Source of the DNA: Incurvaria masculella
Lineage: Eukaryota; Arthropoda; Insecta; Lepidoptera; Incurvariidae
Reading direction: 5' to 3'
Assembly (NCBI GenBank): GCA_946894095.1
Contig: OX335661.1
Location: forward strand, 124,001 to 188,000
DNA: 64,000 bases
Below the pieces are notes generated by a model, which was not told the DNA's origin, ran no database searches, and worked only from the letters and a program-made list of their open reading frames with translations. The stretch's first letter is position 1. Each line of letters opens with the position of its first letter. Shown one piece after another: positions 1 to 10,375 of this stretch. The position numbers and the translations under genes were made by a program.

Positions 1-3000
1 ATCTGATTGACTGCTTCGATAAATGTGTAATTTGGCATTTTGGAGATTTTGGGCATTTAAAGGGACGAAGGTAAGGGGAAAAGGAAGTTTGATTGTAGAT
101 ATGTTGAGGTGCGGGGAAGACGTAGGAGTAGTCGCCGACGTTTGATGACCATGTAGTGGCCCCCTTCGCGCCGTCGGAGCATGAAACCCTGATGCATCTG
201 GAACAGTCAAAGCTTCACGACCTAGGGGTAATGGTATTTTTGATCTATCAGCCGGTGAATTGTCGAATATTGTCTGATCTTTTAAGAATTTTGCCCTGAC
301 CCGATTGAGTAAAATTTCAATGTATTTGTGCGCATATGCAGTTGCTCGCACCAAACGTAACCAATTGCTAAATCGTGTAGGGTCAGCCGAAATCGATGTA
401 CGTAATAACTGTGTATTTGTACACTGTACGTTAATAAGTTTAGGCTTTAACTCTTCGTTTCCACGTTGTGTTTGTTGGATAACAGGTTCAGTGGGCCAGT
501 GTTCAGGTAACTCAAGTAAAAATTCAGGCACATTAAACCATCTGCTTTTGGAATCCAATGAGCCAGGTTTTAAACGAGTGGCATCATCAGCTACGTTCAA
601 AACGCTCGGTATCCATCTCCAATCGGCAACGTTAGTGATCTCCAAAATCTCTCCGATCCTGTGAGCTACGAACGGTTTGAACGAGCGGGTATCGTTTTGA
701 AGCCAGCCGAGTACTGTCATTGAATCAGTCCAAAAGTGAATCCTATTTGGTTTATGTTTATGTTCATCGCATATGGTATTTGCAAGACGAGCAGCTATAA
801 GCGCGCCTTGTAACTCTAACCGAGGAATAGAAACGGGCTTAAGTGGTGTGACCCTAGCTTTGCTGCTAATAAGAGCGAGCTTTACTTTTCCGTTCGTATA
901 AAGACATCTCCAGTAAGCCACACAGCTGTAAGCAAGTTCACTTGCATCAGAAAATAAGTGAAGCTCGCGCTCATCAGGATCAATCTCATTTAGGTACCAT
1001 CGCTGCATACGAAGCCCAGCAATAGCAGCAAGATCCTGTAACCATTGTTTCCATCGATTGTACTCACTGAGGGGGAATGTATCATCCCAGCCTATACCAC
1101 TCCTCCAAGTCTGCTGAAAAAGTATCCGACCTTGGACTACAACAGGAGCCAGCAGACCTAGAGGGTCGTACACGCGCATTACATGTGAAAGCACCTGTCG
1201 TTTTGTGAGAGTATCTGGAATGTCTTCTAATAACCCTGTTTGAAAACCTAATGTATCACTTGTAGGATTCCAGATCAGACCTAATGTGCGAACGCTAATT
1301 GGAAGCGAACCTAGTCCAACGTTATTTGTTTCCTTGTGGCGTAAATCCTCTGGTATCAAAGCAAGAGCAGAAGGCTCATTAGATATCCACCCGGTCATGA
1401 CAAAACATGCTTTCTGGTGAATGGTAACGATGTCAGACGCAAGTTGGGCTGCTTCAGAAATGTCATCAATACTTCCTATAAAGTCGTCCATATAGTGATC
1501 GTCAATTATTGCACGAACCGCTGCTGGGTACTGGGTTTCAAAATCCTTAGCATTTTTATTTTTGACAAACAGAGCTGTACATGGGCTAGAGGTAGCTCCA
1601 AATATTACGGAACTCATCCGATATTCCGTAGGATCGGCCTTTGGATCATCTTGTCGCCAGAGGAATCTTAAAGCATCTCTATCTTGATCTCTTACTTTGA
1701 TCTGTAAAAACATCTCTCGAATATCTGCTGTCATAGCAATACGGCCCTCTCGAAATCGGAATAAAATTCCGAGAAGTGAATGTAGTAGGTCCGGTCCAGG
1801 TAAAAGTGAAGAATTCAAACTAACCCCCATATTTTTAGCGGCAGCGTCGTTGACAATACGAAGCTTTCCTGGTTTGTTAGGATTAGTCACCCCAAAATGA
1901 GGTAAGTACCATAGAGGGCCGGAGGATATCCTCTGCTTGGGACACTCTTCGGCATAACCTTTGTCGAGTAAGCTGGCTATATTTTTCTTATACAGTTCCA
2001 TGTAATCGGGATTTTTATCCATCTTATTTTCCAGCATCTCTAACCTGCGAAGAGCTTGTGGTCGACTGGGTGGTAGGTCTGGGTTGTCGGTCCGCCAGAG
2101 TAGGCCAACTTCGAATCTGCCTGAAGGCAAGCGGCGAGCTGTCGACTCAAGTATCTGCAACGCACGATTATCTAAAGTCCCGCCACCTTCTCGTTTCATA
2201 ATGCCAATAGACTCTAATTTGTACTGATCCTTGATAATGTTTTCAAAACCTTCAGTATCATTAGTAAAATTTATGTTTTCGTCGAAATTCTGATGCACAA
2301 AATCGATAGTTTTGGATTTACTACAGTTCGCACCATAGAGAACCCAGCCTAAAGCTGTAAGTGAAGCAACTGGCTGTGATCGTGTACCTTTTCGTGTTGT
2401 TTTAGCATAAGTCAATAAACAGTCTACGCTTCCAATAAGAACAGTAGGCAACGCTTCCTCGTACGTGAGCTGCTCTACTAAATCGGCTAGGTGCGAGTAA
2501 CGTGATATATCCGTGGAACAGACGGATTGAGCGTGCAGACCGAGAGATGGAATGGCGCGTGCATTCCTCACTAAGTGAACATCTTGGCTGTGCCTACCCC
2601 TGATGTAAAAATCAACATAGCAAACGTTTGTTTCTGTGGACATCCCTCCTACACCACTGACTCTTATGCGTCCTTCGGGTCCTACCGCTCCAATCCGACT
2701 AGCAACACTCGAGTCTATGAGCGTGGCCGTAGAACCGTCGTCGAGTAACGCATAAGTTTCCAAATGACCTTTCGGGCCGCACACAACAACAGGTATCACT
2801 TTAAGAAGTGTGCGACAGTGAGGCTGACGTGTTTTATTGTAGGGATTATCAAAAGATGTGTTCGTTACTGTATCATTTGGATCGACTTTAATCTGTGTAT
2901 TTTCGGACGAATCGGAATCTGTAGGCTCAGCATCCGGTCTTTCGGAAGTACACATACAATTGGAAGTGTTCGGTGTCTTAAAAGGAAATGTACCACCGTG

Positions 3001-4539
3001 AAGCAAGGAATGATGACGTAGAGTGCAACCATCATAATCGCATCGCTTTGTTTTGCATGTTTTCCACTGGTGTACTTCACCTCTTAGGCACCTGTAACAT
3101 AACCTGGTTTTTCGTACCCAACGCCATCTGTCGTCTACAGATAGCAACTTAAACTTACTGCAAACCTCCAAGTTGTGTTTTTCATTGCAATACCGACAAT
3201 CGGTGCTCTTATTCTGTGACTCGGTGAAAGTAGAGCAAGAAGCTGAAGTAGTGTGAACTTTATCTGGCTTAAATCGGGTATCAATGTTTACATGTGAAAA
3301 TGCCAGCAATCCAAATCTTGTTTGACGTTCAGCTTCTTGTGTTAAAAAGTTCGCCAATATTTGCAACTTTACCTTGGCTGGCTGTTCGGCTGCGTAATCG
3401 ATAAATTTAGATCGCATCCACGGCGACAGTTTTCCTAATAAAGTATCAAACAATTCAGGGGAGTGCAAGTATTCATCCTTTTTAAGTAATGCAATTGTCT
3501 CTACACAATTTTGTACTTTACACGCAAACAAATTTAAATCTTTATTCTCATTTAACCTCGGAAGTTGACGCAATATTGCAATTTGTTCATGCACGATGAA
3601 TTCTGGACGAGCAAATCTAAGCTCGAGGGCTCGCATGATAGCGTCGGGCTCCTGCGCGGATACGAGTAGCGCCGCAACAGCCTCGTATGCTTCTCCTTTT
3701 AGCGCGTGACAAAGCCGCGCCAGATTCTCTGCCGCCGAGTATGATGCTCGAGTGTCATCAAATGTTCGCTTGAACGCTAACCATTCGATAGGGTGTCCTG
3801 AATATATTTTCAAATCTACATACCACGGCTTGCGAGCCCGATTGTTCATAGTCGTGTTTGAAGTTAATGCCGCTATAACTGAAGCGAGCTTACAAATATC
3901 AGTTTCATTGTTAGCTGATTGTACAACATCAATTTCTGCAATGGTTGACTTTGAGAGGTCTGTTTTGGGACAAATAGGTTTTGATTTATTTACCCAATCT
4001 TGAGTGCGAGAACTGGCTATGGACCTTACGCTGCGGATGCTTCCGCCACTGCCTGAAGCGGCAGCGTCGATGGCAGCGAGCTCCGCGCGCAGCTCAAGTT
4101 CCGCTACTTCCTGCTCGCGTGCAGCGGCGAGGCGCTCGTGCTCACGCTCACGTGCATCGGCTTCACGCTGAAGCGTGAGAAGCCGGCGAGCGTGAGTTGC
4201 CTCCGCTGCTAACCTGCGTGCCACGGTTGTGGATGCTGAGCAAGTAGAGCTCGAGGGCCCCGGTGTCTTGGTCCGCTGCTCACTTGCTAAAGAATCGCTT
4301 ATTACCAGCGGAGGTGGCTCACGTTGTGGCTGAAGCGTAGGTTCCGCACCTGGTAGACCTTTAACTGCGTGTACTTCCGGTGCGTGTGGAGTGCGGTGCG
4401 CGGCCGAACCCTCCGACATCGAGGAGGACCCGCGAGGCCGCGCACGCTCCGCGCCGGCCGTACCCATGTCTGAGCCAGGGCGTAAATGTGAACCCGATAC
4501 CTCAGCCGCTCTCATGGTCTGAGACCTTGTCCTTTTCAT
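1..4539 (-). CDS. BEL/Pao retrotransposon Gag-Pol polyprotein (open, runs off left edge)
   Basis: One reading frame stays open from an ATG at 4539 to the window edge, more than 1,510 codons, so the stop lies outside. In order it shows an Ala/Arg/Glu-rich coiled-coil N-terminus, a Pao-type Gag segment (RKPWYVDLKIYSGHPIEW), Gag zinc-binding residues (CRYCNEKHNLEVC near 3160-3200, then a Cys/His-rich stretch), an aspartic protease region, reverse transcriptase with the BEL/Pao active site DDHYMDDFIG near 1475-1500, and RNase H (FSDAS near 950). The left edge reaches the RNase H-integrase linker (LNAQNLQNAKLHIYR), so integrase should follow outside. A cDNA-mediated transposition role follows from the family. 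I saw no stop or frameshift, so it may be intact. Its 5' LTR and primer site lie just upstream. Confidence 0.9.
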   Translation of the reverse strand, partial: MKRTRSQTMRAAEVSGSHLRPGSDMGTAGAERARPRGSSSMSEGSAAHRTPHAPEVHAVKGLPGAEPTLQPQREPPPLVISDSLASEQRTKTPGPSSSTCSASTTVARRLAAEATHARRLLTLQREADAREREHERLAAAREQEVAELELRAELAAIDAAASGSGGSIRSVRSIASSRTQDWVNKSKPICPKTDLSKSTIAEIDVVQSANNETDICKLASVIAALTSNTTMNNRARKPWYVDLKIYSGHPIEWLAFKRTFDDTRASYSAAENLARLCHALKGEAYEAVAALLVSAQEPDAIMRALELRFARPEFIVHEQIAILRQLPRLNENKDLNLFACKVQNCVETIALLKKDEYLHSPELFDTLLGKLSPWMRSKFIDYAAEQPAKVKLQILANFLTQEAERQTRFGLLAFSHVNIDTRFKPDKVHTTSASCSTFTESQNKSTDCRYCNEKHNLEVCSKFKLLSVDDRWRWVRKTRLCYRCLRGEVHQWKTCKTKRCDYDGCTLRHHSLLHGGTFPFKTPNTSNCMCTSERPDAEPTDSDSSENTQIKVDPNDTVTNTSFDNPYNKTRQPHCRTLLKVIPVVVCGPKGHLETYALLDDGSTATLIDSSVASRIGAVGPEGRIRVSGVGGMSTETNVCYVDFYIRGRHSQDVHLVRNARAIPSLGLHAQSVCSTDISRYSHLADLVEQLTYEEALPTVLIGSVDCLLTYAKTTRKGTRSQPVASLTALGWVLYGANCSKSKTIDFVHQNFDENINFTNDTEGFENIIKDQYKLESIGIMKREGGGTLDNRALQILESTARRLPSGRFEVGLLWRTDNPDLPPSRPQALRRLEMLENKMDKNPDYMELYKKNIASLLDKGYAEECPKQRISSGPLWYLPHFGVTNPNKPGKLRIVNDAAAKNMGVSLNSSLLPGPDLLHSLLGILFRFREGRIAMTADIREMFLQIKVRDQDRDALRFLWRQDDPKADPTEYRMSSVIFGATSSPCTALFVKNKNAKDFETQYPAAVRAIIDDHYMDDFIGSIDDISEAAQLASDIVTIHQKACFVMTGWISNEPSALALIPEDLRHKETNNVGLGSLPISVRTLGLIWNPTSDTLGFQTGLLEDIPDTLTKRQVLSHVMRVYDPLGLLAPVVVQGRILFQQTWRSGIGWDDTFPLSEYNRWKQWLQDLAAIAGLRMQRWYLNEIDPDERELHLFSDASELAYSCVAYWRCLYTNGKVKLALISSKARVTPLKPVSIPRLELQGALIAARLANTICDEHKHKPNRIHFWTDSMTVLGWLQNDTRSFKPFVAHRIGEILEITNVADWRWIPSVLNVADDATRLKPGSLDSKSRWFNVPEFLLELPEHWPTEPVIQQTQRGNEELKPKLINVQCTNTQLLRTSISADPTRFSNWLRLVRATAYAHKYIEILLNRVRAKFLKDQTIFDNSPADRSKIPLPLGREALTVPDASGFHAPTARRGPLHGHQTSATTPTSSPHLNISTIKLPFPLTFVPLNAQNLQNAKLHIYRSSQSD

Positions 4540-4547
4540 TGTAAGAA

Positions 4548-4565
4548 TCCGGCTCGAATCGACCA
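4548..4565 (-). promoter_or_regulatory. BEL/Pao primer binding site
   Basis: On the minus strand, TGGTCGATTCGAGCCGGA lies 5 bases after the LTR end. It begins with TGG, complementary to a tRNA CCA end, and its complement looks like a tRNA T-arm plus acceptor. I did not identify the tRNA species. Confidence 0.6.
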
Positions 4566-4570
4566 AATAA

Positions 4571-4700
4571 TGTTGGAAATTAAATGAAAAGTCGAGGCCT
4601 CAGATTCATGACACAATTTTTTATTAAGAGTAATTTGACAGCCCTTCTTTTTACAAAGTTCAATATTCAATATTTTTCTATCTCTTGCCAGTCGCTAACA
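4571..4700 (-). repeat. 5' LTR of the BEL/Pao element (130 bp)
   Basis: Read on the minus strand the segment starts TGTTAGCGAC and ends TTCCAACA, giving TG...CA ends with a short inverted repeat. An AATAAA signal lies near 4617-4623. Position between the gag leader and the interrupted PolB gene supports the call. At 130 bp it is short for BEL/Pao. The partner LTR is outside the window, so identity and target duplication cannot be checked. Confidence 0.65.
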
Positions 4701-6353
4701 ACTGAGTTTATCAAGACTTGAACTTAAAAACTTAAAGGAGTCAATACATTTCAACTGAGCAAATCGCCCTTCTCCTAACAGTATGAACTTTGTGAAAGTA
4801 ATGTAGTTCTCTTTATTTTTTGGGATTATCTTTATACGACCTGGTTTACTAGCCAACTCTTTAATAAATAAATGACTGTCGTAACCGGACAGATTCTGAA
4901 AAAATATTGGTATGTAAGTGCATTGTCGAAGAACCAAATTGCACTGCGCGTGGGCGGCGCCTCTGAATTCCCCTCTTATGTGATCGTGATCCGCAACGCA
5001 CACAAATGATTTTCACAAATATAACAAATTTTAGCATTTTTAAGGAATTGCTTTGTTCATTGGTAAGAGGGTCCATAGGTTTATTCTTGTTTATGATTTC
5101 AAATAAACTCAATACATCATTAGTTAATTTTTCAATGAAATTTCCTCTATATGTTACTAATTGATTCAGTTCAGACTTTAGGGAGAAGCAGATATAATAT
5201 CCAAAACATGTGGGTGTGTGAACTTTAAGTAGTGTTCGATCCGTTTTATTTGTTTCATTTTCATCACATCTTCGGAGCACACTTTCAAAGTCACCGTAAA
5301 TAACGAAAGGAACTCTTTGTGTTCTTTCATATCGGGTGAAATGCAGATAACTGTTTTCTTGGGACAGAATAGTACGCACACGTGAGCATTCATGAATGTT
5401 AAATTTTCTCTCATCAGCAAAAATAAAGTAAGCAATTTTCACATAAAAATAATTTTGCGTGATGAGTAGTTATGTGTTTACGCACTAATCGAGCGTGATT
5501 TTTAATCAAACAGTAATGAGAAGCGCTACCGTTTTCAATAAAAAGTAAATTAATATAATTTGATTTACGTTTCATCGTGTGATATAAAGGGCCGTTAATT
5601 TCATACCGTCCACATTAATACTAATACTCGGGTTATTTTTCTCAAACATTTTAATATCATTGAAGGAGAGTGGGAAACACATACCATCCACTTTTAGAAT
5701 TTGTGAGTAATACGGGTACGAAGTAACTCTGCAGGGGTTGTGTGTCGCAGGGTACAAATGAGCGACCACACACCAAAGAAAACAATGATCATCATCACTT
5801 TTTAGATTTAAACAACTTTTATTGTTCCGTATTGCCTGAGGTAATGGAATGTAAGAACCTCCTCGAAAAGGGTTATACTTATTTATGTTGACTTCAAGGT
5901 GGTTTATGTTTCTAAATGACCATCCGGACTCTCTGTGTTCAAATTCAGATGTTTTTAAAATAAGTTTTTACTTTGCATTCATGAAAAAATCTTGTAAATC
6001 CGAGCTTTGAAAAATTGGAAGATACTTTGAATTAAAATATTTTAATACTTCCTCCTCGTTTTTTAATAGGGTAAAATATGCAAATAATTCGAAATTAACC
6101 TTCGAGGATATATGCTTCAAAAGCATTAGTTTTTCAACTGATAATGTTACAGTAGAAAGAAATTCTTCAGGTGTTATACATTTACTCGAAGGATTTATGC
6201 GATAGGATCTGACCCTGCTCTTGAAAGCTGATGCAATCAGTTGAACGTTATCGAACTCAGTACTTAGCAAACAGTTGCTTTATGCAAACTTCTCCTTTTA
6301 TGAAATGTATAGCCTCTTTTTTGAATATGAATATTACACTTTTCACAATACAT
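4701..6353 (-). pseudogene. Polinton DNA polymerase B, N-terminal half, broken
   Basis: Minus-strand segments match the intact Polinton polymerase at 48495-51995 along its first half. They include a finger-like start (MYCEKCNIHI, ATG at 6353), the RVRSYRINP segment near 6200, the exonuclease I region (VIYGDFESVL near 5285), the zinc-like CVADHDH stretch and the exonuclease II motif NLSGYDSHLF near 4870-4895. Stops and frame changes at about 6270, 5960, 5570 and 5000 break it. Homology stops at 4701 exactly where the BEL LTR begins, right after the SSSLDKLS motif, so the rest probably lies beyond the retrotransposon. Function in the family is protein-primed DNA replication; this copy is dead. 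Confidence 0.9.
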
Positions 6354-6440
6354 TTTTAACAACTAAATATTTTTTAGTATATCTGAAGAGTTAAGTGAAA
6401 CTAAAATCTAATCTTCCTTCATATTGAAATGTGTTTACAA

Positions 6441-6936
6441 TTAAGAAGATTTTTCAAAATCTTTCTTCTCCGTCTGTATGAATGTTGTAAGAAGCCCCCA
6501 CGACTCACCGTCGTCATTTATCCGCGTTTTCATTTCAACGAGCGAGTGCTCCCGCTCTATTGGTGGATTTTTTTCTATTTCCTTGGCCCTATAGATTTTC
6601 AACTCCACATAAAAATCCCCTTGTTTTTCATGAAGGGTGTTCTTCGAATATCCACGCCCAGTACGGCGGGCAAGCGAGCAATGTAATTTTTTTTTCACTT
6701 GCTTATTTAAAATCGATGAGCGGGCCGGCTTGGCGGCGTCAGTCATACCTTCATCTTCGCTGTCGGTTCCGAACAGCTCGGACATCTGACCACGAGCAGC
6801 GACGTTAGCGGCGGCGGAAGCAGCGTGAGCGGCGGAGCGGCCCGGCGACGTGCTGGAACGTGCCGCAGAGTGTGCAGCGGTCGGCGTCGGTGGTGCGGCC
6901 TCCTCATCAGAGTCAAAGTAGTTCTTGAATGAGCTC
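6441..6936 (-). pseudogene. Polinton acidic small protein homologue, main exon
   Basis: This frame begins after a splice-acceptor-like ctgcag at 6942-6937 and runs open to a stop at 6441. It is homologous to the protein at 52040-52868 of the intact Polinton: a Ser/Ala/acidic N-terminus, the shared core ELFGTDSEDE, the RRTGRGY motif, and a conserved C-terminal domain with VELKIYRA and KTRINDDGESWG. The intact copy has a 237-bp intron after GYTKQ; this copy has none there. The upstream exon is not recognisable because a dispersed repeat occupies 6980-7145. Function is unknown. It keeps its place just upstream of PolB. Confidence 0.8.
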
Positions 6937-6979
6937 CTGCAGAAAAAAATAAACGTATAATGAGAGGTTTTCTTTTATG

Positions 6980-7145
6980 CAACTTAACATGGATGGATAA
7001 TACCACGCCTGATATGAGCTCAGCACATCAGGTGATTATGACAAGACGGTTATATTACATTTAATGGCAATCACTTACGATTGTCTTTGTCGCTTCGACC
7101 ATCGTTTAATGAATGTGATTGTACCGACTCGACAGCAATTCAAAC
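6980..7145 (+). repeat. Dispersed repeat, copy 1
   Basis: The sequence resembles 29020-29220 (+) and the reverse complement of 14985-15185. Shared words are CATGGATGG-TAATACCAC and CGCTTCGACCATCGTT. The family is probably a lepidopteran SINE or LINE tail, which I cannot name. It cuts the upstream part of the acidic-protein gene remnant. Confidence 0.6.
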
Positions 7146-7396
7146 AAAAAATTATAAAAAATAACATTGGAAATTCCTTAATATAATTGACATGTCGTGA
7201 AGGGGAACATTATTCATAGGTCAGTCAACAGTTTATTTACTTATTTAGAGGTTGATGTTTACTTAGATGGGCAGTAACAAGTATGTTCAACGCTAACAAG
7301 TTATTACATTAATTTTAAACTTAAAAGAAACTAAGGTTGCGGTGATGGGTATCATGAAAATTAACTACACTTACTTACATGCTTGGTCCTGTGACG
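7146..7396. other. No gene seen; AT-rich spacer
   Basis: This AT-rich stretch lies between the repeat and the PLA2 remnant. It must contain the inversion boundary between the minus-strand PolB side and the plus-strand capsid side of the old Polinton, but I cannot place it to the base. Confidence 0.4.
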
Positions 7397-7697
7397 ATGA
7401 AAGGAAAGGGACTTATTGATTCGATTATAAATAAATTACCTTTTGAACTACATATTCCTGGTTATAACTTTTGCGGTCCGGAGACTAGACTCACAGAAAG
7501 GCTAGTTCGTGGTGATAAAGGTGTAAACAAATTAGATGAGTATTGTAAGAAACATGACATAGCTTATTCAAAGATAAAGATCTCGATAATCGCCATAAAG
7601 CTGACTTAAGGTTGATGAAAATGGCAGACATCCGTTCGAAGTCTAATAAATCCGGAAGAGGAGAAAAAATTGCGTCATGGTTGGCTAAAAATATTGA
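7397..7697 (+). pseudogene. Polinton PLA2-domain protein remnant
   Basis: The N-terminal third matches the intact protein at 43210-43947: start MKGKGLIDSIINKLPFELH, calcium-loop motif YNFCGPE, and catalytic LDEYCKKHDIAYS. A frameshift near 7575 is followed by an in-register continuation (RGEKIASWLA) to about 7695. There the sequence jumps into the middle of the major capsid gene, which means the remainder of this gene, the protease, the minor capsid gene and the first third of the capsid gene were deleted. In parvovirus VP1 this fold helps endosomal escape; here that is inference from the family. Confidence 0.85.
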
Positions 7698-8557
7698 TGA
7701 ATGAGATTGAGTCAAAAGAAGGTATCGTATGGGGTTGGAATGTTAATGGTATAAGAAATAGTGATGGACGATTCGGTGTCAACATACCGCTTCTCAAAAT
7801 TCTCGGATTTGCGGAGGATTACAAAAAAAATTTAATTAATTGTAACTTTTGAGGGCTAATACCAATTTGAATTCTTTGAAGCTAGGTGAAGGTCAATATC
7901 TTTCCGATGTAACTATTTCAAAAATTATTTGGAGAGTGCCTCATGTAAAAGTCTCAGATCGTGAACGCTTAAATTTACTAAAATATTTGGATAAAGATAA
8001 AACTTTAAGAATGGAATTTCGTAATTGGGATTTATATGAATATCCGCTTCTTCCTCAAACCACGAAACATACTAGGTCGACTAAGACATCAAACCAATTG
8101 GAAAAACCCAGATTTGTTATTCTAGGACTTCAAACTTCTTCAAAGTAATCGGAAAAATTCTGGAGATTTTGACATGTCTAAATTCGATCACTGTAATGTG
8201 AGAGATGTAAAAGTATTTTTAAACTCTAATTATTACCCGTATGATACCCTCTCTATCAAATTTAACGAAGAAAAGTATTCTTTATTATACGAGCTTTATT
8301 CAACATTTCAACAGTCTTACTACGACTGTCAATCGAGTCCGTTGTTGGATTTAATCGATTTTAAAAGCAAAGCACCTTTGTTTGTTGTTGATTGTTCCGG
8401 ACAGAACGAAACTATTAAATCTGTTCCAGTGGATGTACGAATAGAAATAGAGAGTGACAGGGAATTTCCTGAAAAAACAGCAGCCTATTGTCTCATATTA
8501 AATGAGAGCATAATTGAATACAAGCCTTTGAGCAATATAGTAAAGAAAATGACATGA
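7698..8557 (+). pseudogene. Polinton major capsid protein remnant (C-terminal two thirds)
   Basis: Three frames together follow the intact capsid gene at 40790-42007: GWNVNGIRNSDGRFGVNIPL, then IIWRVPHVKVSDRERLNLL, then FDHCNVRDVKVFLNSNYYP, ending VKKMT. Breaks lie near 7850 (stop) and 8145-8175 (frame change). The stop overlaps the next gene's ATG by four bases (ATGA), exactly as in the intact element. The family forms the double jelly-roll shell of Polinton/adintovirus-like particles. Confidence 0.88.
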
Positions 8558-9033
8558 TGACTAGTGATAACAGTATTATACTGGATCTACAGGGGTTCAA
8601 TATTTCTAATAACGAATTCATTCCTAAGGAGTTGGCTATAGCTTCGAATAAAAAAACCCAAGTATTTCTTTTAAAATCTCCATTTCCTTGCAATTAACTA
8701 TCTTTCGAAGAAAAAAAACAAGTTATTTGGTTGGAAAAGAACCGCGACATGACGCGGAGGGACGGTTTCATGCATATGTATGAGTTCGATAAATATGTCA
8801 AACCTTATTTACATGATAAAATAATTTAATGTAAAGGTGAAGAAAAGGTGCTCTGGATAAAATAAATGTGTGGTGCACGTAATGTAATAAATTTAGAGCA
8901 TTATGACTGCCCTAACCTTAGCGAAATTATACGGACATATTGTAGGCAATCATGTGAATACAATTGTATTAATCATAAGAAATGTTGTGCTTTAAAAAAT
9001 GTTATTGTTTTGAAAAATGTGGTGTGTAGATAA
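8554..9033 (+). pseudogene. Remnant of conserved Polinton small protein next to capsid
   Basis: The N-terminus (ILDLQGFNISNNEFIPKEL) matches the intact 169-residue protein at 40284-40793. Further blocks (WLEKNRDM, KGEEKVLW, CPNLSEI, CALKNVI) follow in broken frames. Stops appear after PFPCN and later. The function is not known. Its preservation in both copies directly behind the capsid gene suggests a particle or assembly role, which is inference. Confidence 0.8.
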
Positions 9034-9042
9034 AGAAATCTT

Positions 9043-9080
<38 letters not shown>

Positions 9081-9648
9081 AAATGATTAGTTTTGACTAT
9101 CACCTTATACCCCATCCTTCATCCTACTCTACCTGTATAAATAAGATTATTTTACGTTTTTAATTTCGAGTATATTTTTCCATGACGCTTGCAAACGAAA
9201 GCCAATTAAATTTAAAAATGAATTTTTATTTATCCATACAAATGGACAAACATTGAAACAGATATCCCGTTTTATATATAAGATGACAATATCATCTATA
9301 AGTTCACACAGTAGTAGCATGTAGTAGTCACCCTTGCATGGTGTCCGATGCCCCCGATACCGACCGAGCGAGCGTGGGATTGATTAGACTAGCGATTTAA
9401 TAGGATATACATTGATGTCTGTAATAATGACTTCAACTGGTGACGCGAAATGTTTTATATTGCTATAAATTGAATTAGGTGTCAGTAAGAGTTAACATTG
9501 TGGAAATAAACTTTGGCCGAGATACAAGTACTAATGAGTCCTTGGCCTTGTGAGAAGATGAAGGTAATAAAAAATCTGTTTTAAAGATATCAACGTAACT
9601 TAATTTCCGAATTTTGTGTTACCGTAGTAGTAAATATTGAATGACCTA
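9034..9648. other. No gene seen; (TA)n run and AT-rich DNA
   Basis: A (TA)n run occupies about 9047-9075. The rest has no long frame. A stretch near 9480-9540 with GGAAATAAACTTTGG could be the end of an LTR or an RNA 3' end, but I could not find a partner. No terminal repeat of the decayed Polinton was recognised. Confidence 0.4.
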
Positions 9649-9708
9649 AGATTGGGCATGCTGAAGAACGAAGCGATTACCAAAGTGATTCAGCTTGCCC
9701 AATCTTAC
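9649..9708. repeat. Inverted repeat (hairpin, stem about 19 bp)
   Basis: TAAGATTGGGCATGCTGAA is followed 21 bases later by TTCAGCTTGCCCAATCTTA, its complement with one mismatch. The right arm overlaps the start of the 100-bp tandem array. Confidence 0.75.
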
Positions 9709-10007
9709 ACTACTGACCGTCCTGACATCGTGTGCGTCCCTGCACACGTCGCCGCGCCGTTAGCCGTTGGCAACCTAAGCATCGGTTCCGACAGCGGCCC
9801 AATCTTACACTACTGACCGTCCTGACATCGTGTGCGTCCCTGCACACGTCGCCGCGCCGTTAGCCGTTGGCAACCTAAGCATCGGTTCCGACAGCGGCCC
9901 AATCTTACACTACTGACCGTCCTGACATCGTGTGCGTCCCTGCACACGTCGCCGCGCCGTTAGCCGTTGGCAACCTAAGCATCGGTTCCGACAGCGGCCC
10001 AATCTTA
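9698..10007. repeat. Three identical 100-bp tandem repeats
   Basis: The unit starting CCCAATCTTACACTACTGAC repeats at exactly 100-bp spacing (9698, 9798, 9898) with a partial fourth start at 9998. I see no difference among the three full copies. The unit is GC-rich against AT-rich surroundings and contains a short palindrome (GTGTGCGTCCCTGCACAC). Confidence 0.95.
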
Positions 10008-10375
10008 CTTTAATATTGTTAACCCACTGGTCCACACAATTCCGGAACCGCGACCACCCCTGGTCAACAGGCGAGGTTCGCGTTTTCAGCATGTTGCAAT
10101 CAATCTATGAAACAATACGAATACGGCTCCGAATATTCCTCGAGAGCTGGCGAAACTTATATTTAGTGGCAGTCGTAGCGTCCCTGGGAGGGACGATACT
10201 GACTTGCGCCAATTTGGACAGCGTCCTGCTCCGGGACGCTACGGATTTAAGGGTTAAACCATTTAAAAAAAGAACAAAAACTGTCAAACGTGACGGTTGG
10301 TTTTAAATTTTCTAAATATTATAAAAAGTGTTCTTTTTCGATTTGATTACCTTTGATATCCATTTAAGGTTCATT
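10008..10375. other. No gene seen; short inverted repeat
   Basis: GTAGCGTCCC near 10170 and GGGACGCTAC near 10232 could pair as a 10-bp stem. Open frames here are short and match nothing I recognise. Confidence 0.4.

Noticed and set aside
305..664. Plus-strand 119-codon frame
   Set aside because: It is the complement of the open BEL/Pao pol frame, which shows clear RT and RNase H motifs.
9698..10007. CRISPR-like array
   Set aside because: The repeats are directly adjacent with no spacers, and the sequence is eukaryotic.
9910..10306. Overlapping frames of 60-124 codons
   Set aside because: They arise from the GC-rich 100-bp repeats and adjacent DNA and match no family.
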